Positions 1-8,841 of a DNA stretch of 64,000 nucleotides are shown in pieces. Numbering within the stretch: the first letter of the stretch is position 1; each line of letters starts with the position of its first letter. The notes under the pieces were generated by a model. The model searched no databases, was not told the origin of the DNA, and saw only the letters and a list, made by a program, of their open reading frames with translations. A program made the translations under genes and the position numbers. Origin of the DNA: Dyella kyungheensis (GTDB lineage Bacteria > Pseudomonadota > Gammaproteobacteria > Xanthomonadales > Rhodanobacteraceae); contig NZ_JADIKC010000001.1 of the NCBI RefSeq assembly GCF_016905005.1, forward strand, positions 434,001 to 498,000, read 5' to 3'.

Positions 1-451
1 GAGCCAGGCCAACCTGGACAAGGCCGGAAAGGATGAAAAGGGCTTCTTCCAGGGCGCCCAGGCTGCGCTCAAGCCCTATGTGGACTCCGGCAGATACAAG
101 CCGTTCGACGGCACCGCGGAGTTGGTGCCCGGCATCAAGCCCGTGCTTCTACCCGGTCACACCCCCGGACACGCTGGCTACATGATCGAAAGCGAAGGTC
201 AGAAGCTGCTGGCCTGGGGTGATGTGATCCACGTGGGCGCGGTGCAATTTGCTCATCCCACGATCACCATTCATTTCGATGCCGATAGCAAGTCGGCCGA
301 AGCAGCCCGACTGGCACTGTTGGCCGATGCTGCCAAGCAGGGTTACTGGATCGCCGGCGCCCACTTGTCGTTCCCCGGCGTGGGCCACGTCAGCGCTTCC
401 GGCAAGAACAGCTATACCTGGATTCCGGCCAGCTATACCGCTATCCACTAA
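1..451 (+). CDS. MBL-fold metallo-hydrolase, C-terminal part
   Basis: This is the 3' end of a gene whose start lies before the window; the frame is open from base 2. The visible 149 residues carry late metallo-beta-lactamase-fold motifs: a HTPGH segment (metal-binding histidine), then a GD pair in LLAWGDVIH, then AGAHLSFPG with the last metal histidine. Family members are usually secreted or periplasmic hydrolases acting on lactams, lactones or thioesters. The substrate cannot be told from this part. A strong hairpin follows the stop codon. The fold is clear, the specific function is not. Confidence 0.85.
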   Translation, partial: SQANLDKAGKDEKGFFQGAQAALKPYVDSGRYKPFDGTAELVPGIKPVLLPGHTPGHAGYMIESEGQKLLAWGDVIHVGAVQFAHPTITIHFDADSKSAEAARLALLADAAKQGYWIAGAHLSFPGVGHVSASGKNSYTWIPASYTAIH

Positions 452-468
452 GCGCGAACAGCACGAGG

Positions 469-501
469 AGCCCGGGGCGGAAAGCTGCTGCCCCGGGCTT
501 C
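469..501 (+). terminator. hairpin after the MBL-fold gene
   Basis: A perfect 10-bp inverted repeat (AGCCCGGGGC at 469-478 and GCCCCGGGCT at 490-499) lies 18 bases after the stop codon. No long T run follows, so it may be a weak terminator or a 3' stabilising stem. Confidence 0.5.
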
Positions 502-716
502 GGCAGTGGCTTCGGCTGGACTATGTCGGCTCGCTGCGAAGCGCCCGCCCGGCAGGCATCGAGCCGGTGCTCCTTTCTCGAGGATCGCCCATATGGCCAT
601 CCCGAGGAGGGCATGGCAGCACACCATTGCCTGACCGGTTCGGCCACGCTAGTTTTTGTGCCAGAGCGGTATTCGCCGCAAATTCGCAGGAAAAATCGTT
701 ACAGGGAGGAAGGACG

Positions 717-935
717 TTGAGCTTGAACTGGAAGCGGGGACTTACCCGGTCATATCTGGTCCTCTGGGCCGCTTGGATGGTATTCATCGTTGCTCGCGCT
801 GTTTCTATCTTCCATGCCAACTATGCAGCTGCGGAATTGACCGCAATTTTTCTCACTGGAGTCTTGGCGCCGGCCGTGCTTTTCCTGGCTCTGCGGTGGG
901 TGTTCCACGGGTTCCATGCGCCCGGCAGGGACTGA
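717..935 (+). CDS. small two-helix membrane protein (TTG start)
   Basis: A 72-residue hypothetical protein. The start is read as TTG 717 because AGGGAGGA at 703-710 lies six bases upstream, and no ATG in this frame has such a site. Two hydrophobic segments are visible, about residues 13-29 (VLWAAWMVFIVARAVSI) and 38-58 (LTAIFLTGVLAPAVLFLALRW), with a basic N-terminus (NWKRGLTR). No family recognised. The good ribosome site and clean two-helix pattern argue for a real gene. Confidence 0.5.
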   Translation: MSLNWKRGLTRSYLVLWAAWMVFIVARAVSIFHANYAAAELTAIFLTGVLAPAVLFLALRWVFHGFHAPGRD

Positions 936-980
936 CTCCACGTCACGAAGCGACGCGTCTGCAGTGTCCGCCTTTGACTG

Positions 981-1055
981 CGTATTCAGCCGGTCGTTGC
1001 AACACTCCTGCTGCTCGCGGAGTCTTTAGTGCGTTGCAACGACCGGCTGAATACG
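981..1055. repeat. long stem-loop, copy A of a dispersed element
   Basis: Bases 981-1003 and 1033-1055 form a perfect 23-bp inverted repeat. The loop holds a second 5-bp stem (ACTCC 1004-1008, GGAGT 1019-1023). The loop and right arm resemble a second stem-loop at about 28630-28697, with shared cores GCAACAC, TCGCG.AGTCTT and GTTGCA.CGA. This suggests a repeat family or mobile-element remnant and not an ordinary terminator. Confidence 0.65.
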
Positions 1056-1095
1056 TGACCCATAGCGCACGGACTGGGAGGGGCGTCGCGCTCGA

Positions 1096-1701
1096 TCAAG
1101 CCGGCCGATAAATCTGCGCCACCGAGCCCAGCGGAAACGCCTTGGAGCTGACCAGTTCGAGTGGCCTCGGCTCGGGCAGGTCGGAGAAGATCGGTACGCC
1201 TTTCCCCAAGGCAATGGGATGGATCATCAGGGCGTATTCGTCGACCAGGTTTTGAGCGATCAGGCTGCGTGCGAAAGCGGCGCCTCCCAAAGCGATGATG
1301 GGTTTGCCGTCCTGGGCCTTCAACCTAGCGATGTCGTCGGCCAGGTTGCCCGTGCAGAGGTGGGGCGTCGACCAGCTCTCGGCGCCGGCTTGAAGCTCTC
1401 CGGACTTGGCGTTCTTGATCGCCGCGATGGCGGGTTCAAGTACCGCTGGCCCTTGCCTGGAAAAGACAGCCTTGGGAATCTGGTTCATTGGCGGCGCGAA
1501 GACCGAGCTCGATGTTGGCCAAAAAGGGGACATGTCCCGGAACGAGCGGCTGCCCATGATGATCAGCCCGGCCTCTCCCAGCTTCTGCACCTTCCAGGCG
1601 ATCGCTTCCTGGTCGCCGCTGAATATCCATTGGACGTCGCCTTTGGGGTCGCTGACGAAGCCGTCGAGCGTCATGGACATGGTCAGGATCAACTTTCTCA
1701 T
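1096..1701 (-). CDS. dihydrofolate reductase family protein (RibD C-terminal-like)
   Basis: 201 residues. The opening MRKLILTMSMTLDGFVSDP is the classic start of the RibD C-terminal/DHFR-like family, followed by a GLIIMGSRSFRDM helix and a PIIALGGAAFARSLIAQNLVDEYALMIHPIALGKGVPIF segment, which forms the nucleotide-binding and dimer part. Members are NADPH-dependent reductases, many of unknown substrate. The start at 1701 is chosen because AAGGAGAG lies just upstream; the frame stays open further upstream but that part has no domain character. Monocistronic, reading toward the stem-loop at 981-1055. Confidence 0.88.
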   Translation of the reverse strand: MRKLILTMSMTLDGFVSDPKGDVQWIFSGDQEAIAWKVQKLGEAGLIIMGSRSFRDMSPFWPTSSSVFAPPMNQIPKAVFSRQGPAVLEPAIAAIKNAKSGELQAGAESWSTPHLCTGNLADDIARLKAQDGKPIIALGGAAFARSLIAQNLVDEYALMIHPIALGKGVPIFSDLPEPRPLELVSSKAFPLGSVAQIYRPA

Positions 1702-2032
1702 TGCTCTCTCCTTGGGCCAGTTCGACCGAGGGTCGGCCTGGATTGATCTCAGCAATTTGCCACTCCGGACGGCGAAGATCGCTGGTTTGGCTCCCGGCCG
1801 CCGTTGGTTCTTACTATCACGTCGAACGGCGACGGAAGAATTCGACAGGTCGTCCGGAAAATTTACATGGAGCATCCTTCGAACCATTCGGGATGGCGGG
1901 CAGGGGGAGCTGATGGCTTCCGGGCCTTGTCTTGCGCGCCAAGCAGGGCACGATCTGCACACGGGCGATCGGGCACCTTTAGGGGGCGGCATCTCATGCC
2001 CAAGGCAGGCACCAACGCGGAGTTCGGGTGGC

Positions 2033-2599
2033 ATGATCGAGAATCAACGTAGCGTCGTGGTCGTGGATTACGATCTTTCATGGCCCGCGACGTTCGAAGC
2101 CTTGCGAGCGCCCGTATGGGCGGCGGTCCGCGACATTGCCGTCGCCGTGGAGCACGTCGGCAGTACGGCGGTCCCGGGACTTGCCGCCAAGCCCATCATT
2201 GATATGGATGTGGTTGTGGCCTCAGCGGACAGAATGCCGGAAGCCATCCAGCGATTGGCGACCCTGGGCTACGGCCATCGCGGCAATCTTGGGATCGAGG
2301 ATCGGGAGGCATTCAAGTCTCCGCCAGAGTTACCCGCCCACCATCTCTACGTCTGCCTGCAGGGCAGCACCGCACTCGCGAACCACTTGGCCCTTCGAGA
2401 TTTCCTGCGCAGCGAACCCGCCTCTGTCCTGCAGTACAGTCGGATCAAGCAGCTACTCGCCGCGCGCTTCCCGGAAGATATCGACAGCTATATCGCGGGA
2501 AAAACGGATTTCATCCTGTCGGTGCTTCGCAGAATGGGTTTGGGCGACTCCGAATTGAAGACTATTGGAGACGCGAATACTCTTCCGCCAAGGCTGTAA
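2033..2599 (+). CDS. GrpB family protein (nucleotidyltransferase fold)
   Basis: 188 residues starting at ATG 2033. The run VEHVGSTAVPGLAAKPIIDMDVVV is the GrpB/UPF0157 hallmark: GST for nucleotide binding and two aspartates in a DMDV pair, as in the polymerase-beta-like nucleotidyltransferase fold. The C-terminal helices (ALRDFLRSEP, YSRIKQLLAARFPEDIDSYIAGKTDFI) also match the family. GrpB-domain proteins occur alone or fused to CoaE; the biochemical role of stand-alone copies is poorly defined. The open frame extends far upstream, but that stretch overlaps the opposite-strand reductase and is not coding-like. Confidence 0.85.
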   Translation: MIENQRSVVVVDYDLSWPATFEALRAPVWAAVRDIAVAVEHVGSTAVPGLAAKPIIDMDVVVASADRMPEAIQRLATLGYGHRGNLGIEDREAFKSPPELPAHHLYVCLQGSTALANHLALRDFLRSEPASVLQYSRIKQLLAARFPEDIDSYIAGKTDFILSVLRRMGLGDSELKTIGDANTLPPRL

Positions 2600-2816
2600 G
2601 GGAATGGCGTCATGCCCGCTTTCGATCCATGTCGGGCATATCCATCGATCCCAATCGAGTCGCCGCTTTGCTTCATACCCTGGAGTCACTTGGTGCAAGT
2701 TCTTCGACCCGATGAATCGGCGATCTGGCAAGGTCAGCCTTTCGACGCAGAGAGAGAAACGGCGGCAAACAGCCTCGATTCAGACGAGTCATGCTGACAC
2801 GCCTCCAGGAAACTTC

Positions 2817-3311
2817 ATGATCACAGCGATTCAAGGCAAGCAATCCGCGTTTAGGTTTGTATGTCCATCGGCTGCGGACCTCGCCAAGTCTCGATACATG
2901 GGGTACGCGATTCCGGAAGCCGGCACCACTCTGGCGTCGCTTCGAATCACCTGGGTATGTCTGCTTATCGCCTTGATCGCCATGTCCACGTCGACGCGTG
3001 GCCTGCCGGTTCTGTATGTCGTCCTTCTCACTCAGCTGGCCCATGGTATTTGGAAGGTTTTTCGCTTGCGCAAAGTCGTTCGAGACAGCCAGGGAGCTTT
3101 CGAGATAAAGCCCATCCATAGAAACCTGCTTCAAGAACACCGACTCTACGTCTCGTCGATTCTGGCGGTATCTACATTCCTGCTGAAGCTTGATGATCAG
3201 CACGCCACAATTTGGGCAGCACTCTCGCTTGGCGGGGTTGTCCTTGTCACTCTTTCCTGGGGTGTAGACAGGATCAATCGAGGGAAACTAGGGCTGCCGG
3301 CTTCGGAGTGA
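2817..3311 (+). CDS. hypothetical four-helix membrane protein
   Basis: 164 residues from ATG 2817. Hydrophobic segments occur near residues 43-65 (ITWVCLLIALIAM), 69-83 (LPVLYVVLLTQLAHG), 116-130 (LYVSSILAVSTFLLKL) and 137-156 (ATIWAALSLGGVVLVTLSWGV). There is a charged cytoplasmic-type stretch between helices 2 and 3 (KVFRLRKVVRDSQ). No family recognised. The 217 bases upstream contain no convincing gene. The start rests on AGGAAA a few bases before the ATG. Confidence 0.6.
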   Translation: MITAIQGKQSAFRFVCPSAADLAKSRYMGYAIPEAGTTLASLRITWVCLLIALIAMSTSTRGLPVLYVVLLTQLAHGIWKVFRLRKVVRDSQGAFEIKPIHRNLLQEHRLYVSSILAVSTFLLKLDDQHATIWAALSLGGVVLVTLSWGVDRINRGKLGLPASE

Positions 3312-3457
3312 CGAACATCTGTTTCCGGCCTGATGTAGGCCGATTTCGATAGCGCTTGCGCCAACTGGTCGAAGCTCATGCCAGTACGTTACGCTTGGCT
3401 TTGTCGCATCGATCGTGCGCTCGGGGGAGCGCTGCGTGCGGCATCCAAGGAGGCGCT

Positions 3458-5377
3458 GTGAATCGCAGGGACAATGCGGCAACGATGGCCGCGGATATCC
3501 GTGGCCTGGCGGCAAAGGCAACAGGGGCTGACGCCTGGCGAAGGGTTGTGGGCTTTGGGCATGTTCTGGTCGCGGCGCTCTGCATGGCAGCCAGCGCGAG
3601 ATGCCGGGCGGACGCTATGCCCGTCGCCGTCGAAGACTTGCGTACACCGGCACACGCGATCGCGCTGGTGTCGGAGCGGCAGCAGGATGCGTACAAGCAG
3701 GTGCTATCCGCATACGCCAAAGAGGAAACAGCTCTTCCTGGCGACGTATCGCTGGTTCTGGCGCGGTGTCGTTTCACGGAAGGCTTTGCCCTCGATGACG
3801 ATGAGGGGCCGACCTGGGGCGAGGCTGCGCAGGCAGATCTCCAGGGCTGCCTGAACGATCTCGATACACGCTTCCATGGCGATGCCGAAGCGGGTCTCTT
3901 CACCGCCGAGCATCGCTACGGAAAGGCCGCGCTTGCCTATGCGCGCACGCTGCTGCCGCTCAGCGGCAACTGGACGACCCAACAGCGTTCGCGATTGCAT
4001 GCGGTCTTTGCTCGCGCGTATCTCGCCACCAAGGACACTCGCCTGGCCGGGCAGGAGGCCTTGGCGGCCGTCCAACTGGATCCCGGCAGCAACCAGCTTA
4101 TTCCCGCGCTTCGCTTTCTTTGTGACGACGGCCGACGCCTGCTGGCGGAGTCCATGCTGGCCAAGGCGCCCGCGCCGTCTCCCGCATGGATGGGCGGGCA
4201 ACGGCTCCGCTTTGCGGCCGACAATCTCAGTGCATCTGCCGCACTGACTGAACTGCAGCGCGTCCAGGACAGCAAGACACCCGTCGATCCATGGCTTTCG
4301 GCCCGCATCTATCAGCGGGCGGGCAGGTACGCGGACGCGGCGAAGATGCTGGCCATGATGAAGACGCAGCCAAGTTTCCAGAGCGTGGAGCAATACCAGC
4401 TGCGCGTGAACATCTCGGTAGGCCAGAGCGATCCAAAGGCTGCATCGGCGGCGCTTCGCGACTGGTTCGGCAAGACAGGCATCACGGGGCCGCTGCTGTT
4501 TGCGTATGGATCCGTGCTTGCGCGTGCACCCGGCGAGCTGTTCACGCCATCACTGGCGCCCTTGGCGCTATCGATGTTGGCCCTGTTGGCGGCGTTGCTC
4601 TGCTTGCCTGGCCTGGTTGCGTTTCCCGCGCACTATCGCGGAACGGTGAGGGCGCGCGAGCAAAAGCCGGCGCAGCCTCTGTTCGAACCGCTGGGTTTGC
4701 GACACATGTGGATCGGCCTGGCCACTTTTCTGGTCATATCGATCATGGTCCCCTTGCTGAGCCCTGCAGGCAGCGTGCAGGCCTTGGTGGCGCATCGCCC
4801 GATGACGTCATCCGAAGAACGAGCGGTGATCCTCTCGCAATTGGCGATGCTGTTCATGGGTGCGCTGTGCCTGCTCCCCGCACTGCGGCATCTTTCATGG
4901 CGGCGATGGCTGGGCGAGCGAGGCATGGACGCGGCGCTCATCACGGTGATCTCCTGGACCTTGTTCAAGGGATTTCTGCTGATGGCGGCAGCGCATGCGC
5001 CGCACGCCGCGGGGGTGTTCAACAGCACACCGCATGACCGGTCGGTGTCCGCGCTTGCCTCGGCGGCGACCCACGTCGGCGGCGTTGGGCTGGCTTTGCT
5101 TATCGTTGCGGTGCTGGTGCCCGTTTACGAAGAGCTGGTCTTTCGCGGTTTCATCCTGGGTGGTCTTAGCCGCCACATCGCCTTTGGCTGGGCCAATCTC
5201 TGGCAGGCGCTCCTTTTCGCGCTCCTGCACTTCGACATGACTCACTTCGCCTTCTATTTCGCGCTGGGGCTGATGGGCGGGTGGCTGGTGAAGCGTACGG
5301 GTGGACTGGCCGCCTCCGTGGCATTGCATGCAGCCAACAATGCGTTGGCATGCGTGGCGATCTTGCTGACGGCGTAA
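3458..5377 (+). CDS. CPBP family intramembrane metalloprotease with N-terminal repeat domain
   Basis: 639 residues from GTG 3458, chosen because AAGGAGG (3447-3453) precedes it. A hydrophobic signal/anchor (VVGFGHVLVAALCMAASA) is followed by about 330 mostly helical residues resembling TPR-type repeats (AALAYARTLLPL, AGRYADAAKMLAMM). Next come several membrane helices and a C-terminal CPBP (Abi) domain. Its motifs are visible: EE at residues 558-559 in VYEELVFRGF, FALLHF, and HAANN near the end, the expected zinc ligands of this Rce1-like protease family. It is larger than a minimal CPBP protein because of the N-terminal domain. The substrate is unknown; it could act in membrane protein processing or bacteriocin self-immunity. 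Confidence 0.82.
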   Translation: MNRRDNAATMAADIRGLAAKATGADAWRRVVGFGHVLVAALCMAASARCRADAMPVAVEDLRTPAHAIALVSERQQDAYKQVLSAYAKEETALPGDVSLVLARCRFTEGFALDDDEGPTWGEAAQADLQGCLNDLDTRFHGDAEAGLFTAEHRYGKAALAYARTLLPLSGNWTTQQRSRLHAVFARAYLATKDTRLAGQEALAAVQLDPGSNQLIPALRFLCDDGRRLLAESMLAKAPAPSPAWMGGQRLRFAADNLSASAALTELQRVQDSKTPVDPWLSARIYQRAGRYADAAKMLAMMKTQPSFQSVEQYQLRVNISVGQSDPKAASAALRDWFGKTGITGPLLFAYGSVLARAPGELFTPSLAPLALSMLALLAALLCLPGLVAFPAHYRGTVRAREQKPAQPLFEPLGLRHMWIGLATFLVISIMVPLLSPAGSVQALVAHRPMTSSEERAVILSQLAMLFMGALCLLPALRHLSWRRWLGERGMDAALITVISWTLFKGFLLMAAAHAPHAAGVFNSTPHDRSVSALASAATHVGGVGLALLIVAVLVPVYEELVFRGFILGGLSRHIAFGWANLWQALLFALLHFDMTHFAFYFALGLMGGWLVKRTGGLAASVALHAANNALACVAILLTA

Positions 5378-5567
5378 ATCAAGCAAGGGGAGGCGGTGCG
5401 GCGTGCACGGCCTGCCGTCCCGCCGCCATCTGCGCCGAGCCGCGAACTCAGTAGCGGCTCGGCGGCGGATATGACCAATACGGGCCGATTTTCAGCCTTA
5501 CAGGTCATTGCGCCGCCGACGTTCTCCACTACCTTGGCGCGAATACAACGGCCAAGGAGAGAGAGCC

Positions 5568-6020
5568 ATGCGGTTATCGCACTGGAGTTGGATCATTCTG
5601 GCGGCGTCGATCGCGACGCAGGCTCACGCGGGACAGGAAGTGGGCGACTACCGGGGCCTGCCCCAGGACCTCGCTGCCGCAGCGACTGCCTATGATCTGG
5701 CGCAGTTCAAATCCGATCGTGCCGAACTCGAACGGCTACTGGCCGACGATTACACCCTGGCGGGCAGCAACGGCCGCAATCAGACTAAAGCGGAGTTCAT
5801 CGCCGACTCGACGGCGCCAGGGAGCAAGACCACCTATGTCGCCATCACCCAGCAAGTGAGCAAAGTGTGGCCGAACGGTGCCGTGCTCGGCGGCATGGTC
5901 GATGCCAAGGGATCGGATCGCGGCAAGCCTTTCACGATGCGCGCCCGCTTTGTCGATGTATGGGCCAAGCGCGACGGCCGCTGGCAAGTGATCTTCACGC
6001 AGGCTCATATCGCTCCGTAG
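5568..6020 (+). CDS. secreted nuclear transport factor 2 / DUF4440-like protein
   Basis: 150 residues starting at ATG 5568 with AAGGAG nine bases upstream. The first 20 residues (LSHWSWIILAASIATQAHA) look like a Sec signal peptide. The mature part fits the SnoaL/DUF4440 cone fold: DLAQFKSDRAELERLLADDYTLAGSNGRNQTKAEFI near the start and RARFVDVWAKRDGRWQVIFTQAHIAP at the end. These folds bind small ligands or act as lyases or isomerases, and many are uncharacterised. A second secreted protein follows 50 bases later, and the two may be co-transcribed. Confidence 0.75.
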   Translation: MRLSHWSWIILAASIATQAHAGQEVGDYRGLPQDLAAAATAYDLAQFKSDRAELERLLADDYTLAGSNGRNQTKAEFIADSTAPGSKTTYVAITQQVSKVWPNGAVLGGMVDAKGSDRGKPFTMRARFVDVWAKRDGRWQVIFTQAHIAP

Positions 6021-6070
6021 GTAGCATAGGGTTTCACCGCGTCACTGCATGAACTCGATCGGAGGTCAGC

Positions 6071-6682
6071 ATGTTCCGCACCAAATCGATCCCGCTGAAG
6101 TTCGCTGCTGCATGCATCGTTGGAATGACCGCTTTCACGGGTTCAATAGTCGCCAAGGAGGCAGCTGACGAACCCGCGAATCCGACGGCGGTATTCGCCG
6201 CTCCGCAACGCGATGGATCACACGATTTCGATTTCCTTATCGGCGAATGGAAGGCCCATGTCCGCCGCTTGCCCGACCGCCTGAACAACTCCGATAAATG
6301 GGACGTCTACGACGGCATTTCGAATCACCACAAGGTATTCGATACCAATGCCAATCTCGAACAGTTCGAGGTGACCAGTCCGGACAAGAAACTGCACATC
6401 AAGGCGCAAACCTTGAGGATGTACAACCCGCAGACGCATCAGTGGAGCATCTACGGCCTTGACCTGGACAAAGGCGAACTCGATTTCCCGGTGCCCGTGG
6501 TGGGCGAGTTCCACGGTGACCGCGGCGAGTTCTACAACCAGCAGCCCTGGAAAGGGCGCGTGATCCTGGTGCGCTACATGTGGTTGAACATTTCGCCGAA
6601 ATCGGCACGCATGGAGCAATCATTCTCCCCGGATGGCGGAAAACATTGGGAAGTGAACTGGATTTGCGAGTTGTCGCGGTAG
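6071..6682 (+). CDS. secreted DUF1579-like protein
   Basis: 203 residues from ATG 6071 with GGAGG (6060-6064) upstream. There is an N-terminal signal peptide (LKFAAACIVGMTAFTGSIVA). The segment HDFDFLIGEWKAHVRRL opens a lipocalin-like beta domain as in DUF1579 proteins, and beta strands with tryptophans continue to WEVNWICELSR at the end. Function unknown; related genes often sit near NTF2-like proteins, as here. Confidence 0.7.
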   Translation: MFRTKSIPLKFAAACIVGMTAFTGSIVAKEAADEPANPTAVFAAPQRDGSHDFDFLIGEWKAHVRRLPDRLNNSDKWDVYDGISNHHKVFDTNANLEQFEVTSPDKKLHIKAQTLRMYNPQTHQWSIYGLDLDKGELDFPVPVVGEFHGDRGEFYNQQPWKGRVILVRYMWLNISPKSARMEQSFSPDGGKHWEVNWICELSR

Positions 6683-7125
6683 GTGGCTGGGAAAAATATT
6701 GCTGAGTGGGCTCTTTGGAGATCGAACATGGGGCGCAGGTAACGGTCCACTCGGCACCCTACAATGAGTGACTCTCGATACCAACGAGGTAGCGAGATGC
6801 CGTTTGCATGGGCCGCGACGACCCGACGCCATTGAGTGGGGCAGGTACCTCGGTGCAGGAGGTTAGGACTGTCTTTTCTTCTTGCCGATGACGATGAGTA
6901 GTCGCGCGAGGCAAGGAACAGTCCGCCCCGCGAGATACCCATAACGTCCCAAGTGCCATGCGACTGGAACCGCTTCCGGGCAGCTGCGTCCGTTTCCGAC
7001 CCCAGACCCAGGCGACCCTTCCCCAGATGGGCCTGGATCGGGCTCAGTGTCGATTCTGCTAGTGCTCCTTCGTCGCGCACATGAAGGCGGCCGCGCCGGC
7101 CACCTTTTCCGCCAAGGAGACAGTC
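6683..7125. other. intergenic stretch without a clear gene
   Basis: I find no convincing coding region in these 440 bases. A frame is open on the minus strand but has no ribosome site and no recognisable domain. Around 6988-7002 there is a match to the left half only (GTCCGTTTCCGACCC) of the 24-bp palindrome found further on; the right arm is absent, so it may be a decayed copy. Confidence 0.4.
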
Positions 7126-7212
7126 GTGCCCCATATCGATGGTTTCGTGTTCGCCGCATCCGATGTTCGAACGCTTGCACACCTCACCGTGCTCGATCCC
7201 GGCTCTCGATAG
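7126..7212 (+). pseudogene. short ORF, possible DUF1428-like remnant or leader
   Basis: A GTG at 7126 follows an AAGGAGA site and opens 28 codons beginning VPHIDGFVF, ending 14 bases before the peptidase E homologue. The DGFV pattern resembles the first strand of DUF1428 proteins, but the frame stops early. It could be a truncated gene or simply a translated leader. Low certainty. Confidence 0.25.
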
Positions 7213-7226
7213 ACAAGGACGGCACG

Positions 7227-7895
7227 ATGAAACTTCTCCTCACCTCAGGCGGCGTCAGCAATCAGAGCATCCGCGATGCCCTCGTCGACATGTTGGGCAA
7301 ACCCATCGCCGAGTCCACCGCCCTGTGCACTCCCACCGCGATGTACGGCATGCTGCCCGACACTGCGGTCATGACGTGGCGGCAGATAGCCGGGCAGACA
7401 CCCACGCCCCTGGTCGAGCTGGGATGGAAGTCTGTTGGGATGCTTGAGCTGACTGCGCTGCCCAGCATTGACGAAAGGAATTGGGTCCCCTTGGTCCGGG
7501 AGACGGATGCACTGTTGGTGTGCGGCGGCGACACTCTGTACTTGCATCACTGGATGCGTGAATCCGGCTTGGCGGATCTGTTTCCGTCGCTCACCGAGAC
7601 GGTTTACGTGGGGCTGAGCGCCGGCAGTATGGTGATGGCTCCCTGCGTCGGCGAGAGGTTCGTCGGCTGGAAGCCGGCCGCTGGCGGCGACAGCGCATTG
7701 GGCATGGTCGGTTTCTCGATCTTTCCGCATCTGGACAACGCCATGTGTCCGGAGAACACCATGGCCGATGCCGTGAAGTGGGCCGCACGCCTGCCCGTGC
7801 CGGGCTACGCGGTCGATGACGAGACGGCGATCAAGGTCGTGGACGGCATCGTCGAGATCGTCTCCGAGGGGCACTGGAAGCTCTTCGAACGCTAG
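7227..7895 (+). CDS. peptidase E-like / type 1 glutamine amidotransferase-like protein (S51)
   Basis: 222 residues from ATG 7227. It opens with MKLLLTSGGVSNQSI, typical of the S51 dipeptidase family. LLVCGGDTLYLHHWMRESGL follows, then VYVGLSAGSMVMAP with the likely nucleophile Ser131. GFSIFPHLDN gives the later histidine region. S51 enzymes are cytoplasmic serine peptidases that cut Asp-X dipeptides (PepE) or act on cyanophycin dipeptides. The full family length is present. The gene stands alone on the plus strand. Confidence 0.85.
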   Translation: MKLLLTSGGVSNQSIRDALVDMLGKPIAESTALCTPTAMYGMLPDTAVMTWRQIAGQTPTPLVELGWKSVGMLELTALPSIDERNWVPLVRETDALLVCGGDTLYLHHWMRESGLADLFPSLTETVYVGLSAGSMVMAPCVGERFVGWKPAAGGDSALGMVGFSIFPHLDNAMCPENTMADAVKWAARLPVPGYAVDDETAIKVVDGIVEIVSEGHWKLFER

Positions 7896-8122
7896 AATGC
7901 GCAGTCATAGCCGGTCGTCGATGGCGGTGTGCACGCGGCCTCGTAGAGGATGGCGGGTGTGTCGACGCGCAGCACCGCCGCGCAGTCATCCTGGTCAACG
8001 ACAGGCAGCGGCGCCAAGGCATGGATTGCGATTTCTACGTATGGCAGACATGCCTCTAACAGAGGTGACAAGACCAGGCACCAGTGCATCCCGCGAGAGC
8101 CACCCCTGTCCGGAGTAGATGT

Positions 8123-8524
8123 ATGACCATTCCCTCTACCGTCGGTGCATTCGCCATCGTTCCCAGCAATGATCTGCACGCCGCGATTCCCTTCTGGGAG
8201 CGCATGGGCTTTGCCCGCACGGGCGGTGACGCCAACTACTTCATCATGACCGGCTGGGGCTGCGAGGTGCACCTCACCCAGGCAGGAACTGGCCCCCGGG
8301 CCGTCCCGGAAGAGCACAACCCCTTCGGCGTCTTCATCCGTACGCCGGACGTGGACGCTATCGCCGCACGCGTGGATGACCTCATTATTCGCCCTGGAGG
8401 CGTCCTGCGGCACCGCGAGTGGGGTCTCTATGAAGTCGGGATAGCCGGTCCAGATGGGCTTCTCGTCCGCATCGGCTGGCCCTCCCGCCTCATGCAAGAT
8501 GGCGAAACTGAAAAGGCAGGCTGA
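8123..8524 (+). CDS. VOC family protein (glyoxalase / bleomycin-resistance fold)
   Basis: 133 residues from ATG 8123. A single VOC-type module: AFAIVPSNDLHAAIPFWERMGFARTGGDANYFIMTGWGCEVHL, then HNPFGVFIRTPDVDAIAARV, then WGLYEVGIAGPDGLLVRIGWPSR. The pattern of a glutamate in the last strand and a histidine in the first half is as in bleomycin-binding proteins and small glyoxalases. Such proteins act as dimers that bind or transform small molecules; the ligand is unknown. Confidence 0.8.
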   Translation: MTIPSTVGAFAIVPSNDLHAAIPFWERMGFARTGGDANYFIMTGWGCEVHLTQAGTGPRAVPEEHNPFGVFIRTPDVDAIAARVDDLIIRPGGVLRHREWGLYEVGIAGPDGLLVRIGWPSRLMQDGETEKAG

Positions 8525-8591
8525 AGAGTCCGATCTGGTTGCGTCCGCTTCCGGCTCGGAACGGATACTCAGACCAGGCAGCTTATCGGGG

Positions 8592-8765
8592 ATGCAAATG
8601 CAATCCGGCAGTCCGAACGACACCATTGCACTGGCGCTATTGCGGTGGAACCATCTCAATCCGCCCTCCCGGGTGGAGACCTGGATAACCTTGGGAATTC
8701 TCGTCGTGGGTGCGATCTGGGCGTTCTGGCCGGTGGTGGCCAAGTGGTGGCGAGAGCGAGGATAG
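8592..8765 (+). CDS. small single-pass membrane protein
   Basis: 57 residues from ATG 8592 (a second in-frame ATG lies at 8598). One hydrophobic segment, about residues 33-50 (ITLGILVVGAIWAFWPVV), ends in a basic tail KWWRERG, which predicts a cytoplasmic C-terminus. No family known. The ribosome site is weak, so the gene is only moderately supported. Confidence 0.35.
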   Translation: MQMQSGSPNDTIALALLRWNHLNPPSRVETWITLGILVVGAIWAFWPVVAKWWRERG

Positions 8766-8841
8766 GCGGACAGTTCTTCAAAAGCGGGTGAGTTCGTGGC
8801 ACTGAATCTCCTTATTCAGAAGATACATACTGGTTTCCCAT

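Noticed and set aside
1406-2032. Upstream extension of the GrpB frame to 1406
   Set aside because: It overlaps the opposite-strand reductase, has no family similarity, and the GrpB domain begins properly after ATG 2033.
6988-7011. A twelfth copy of the 24-bp element
   Set aside because: Only the left half and loop match; the right arm is missing, so it is not counted.
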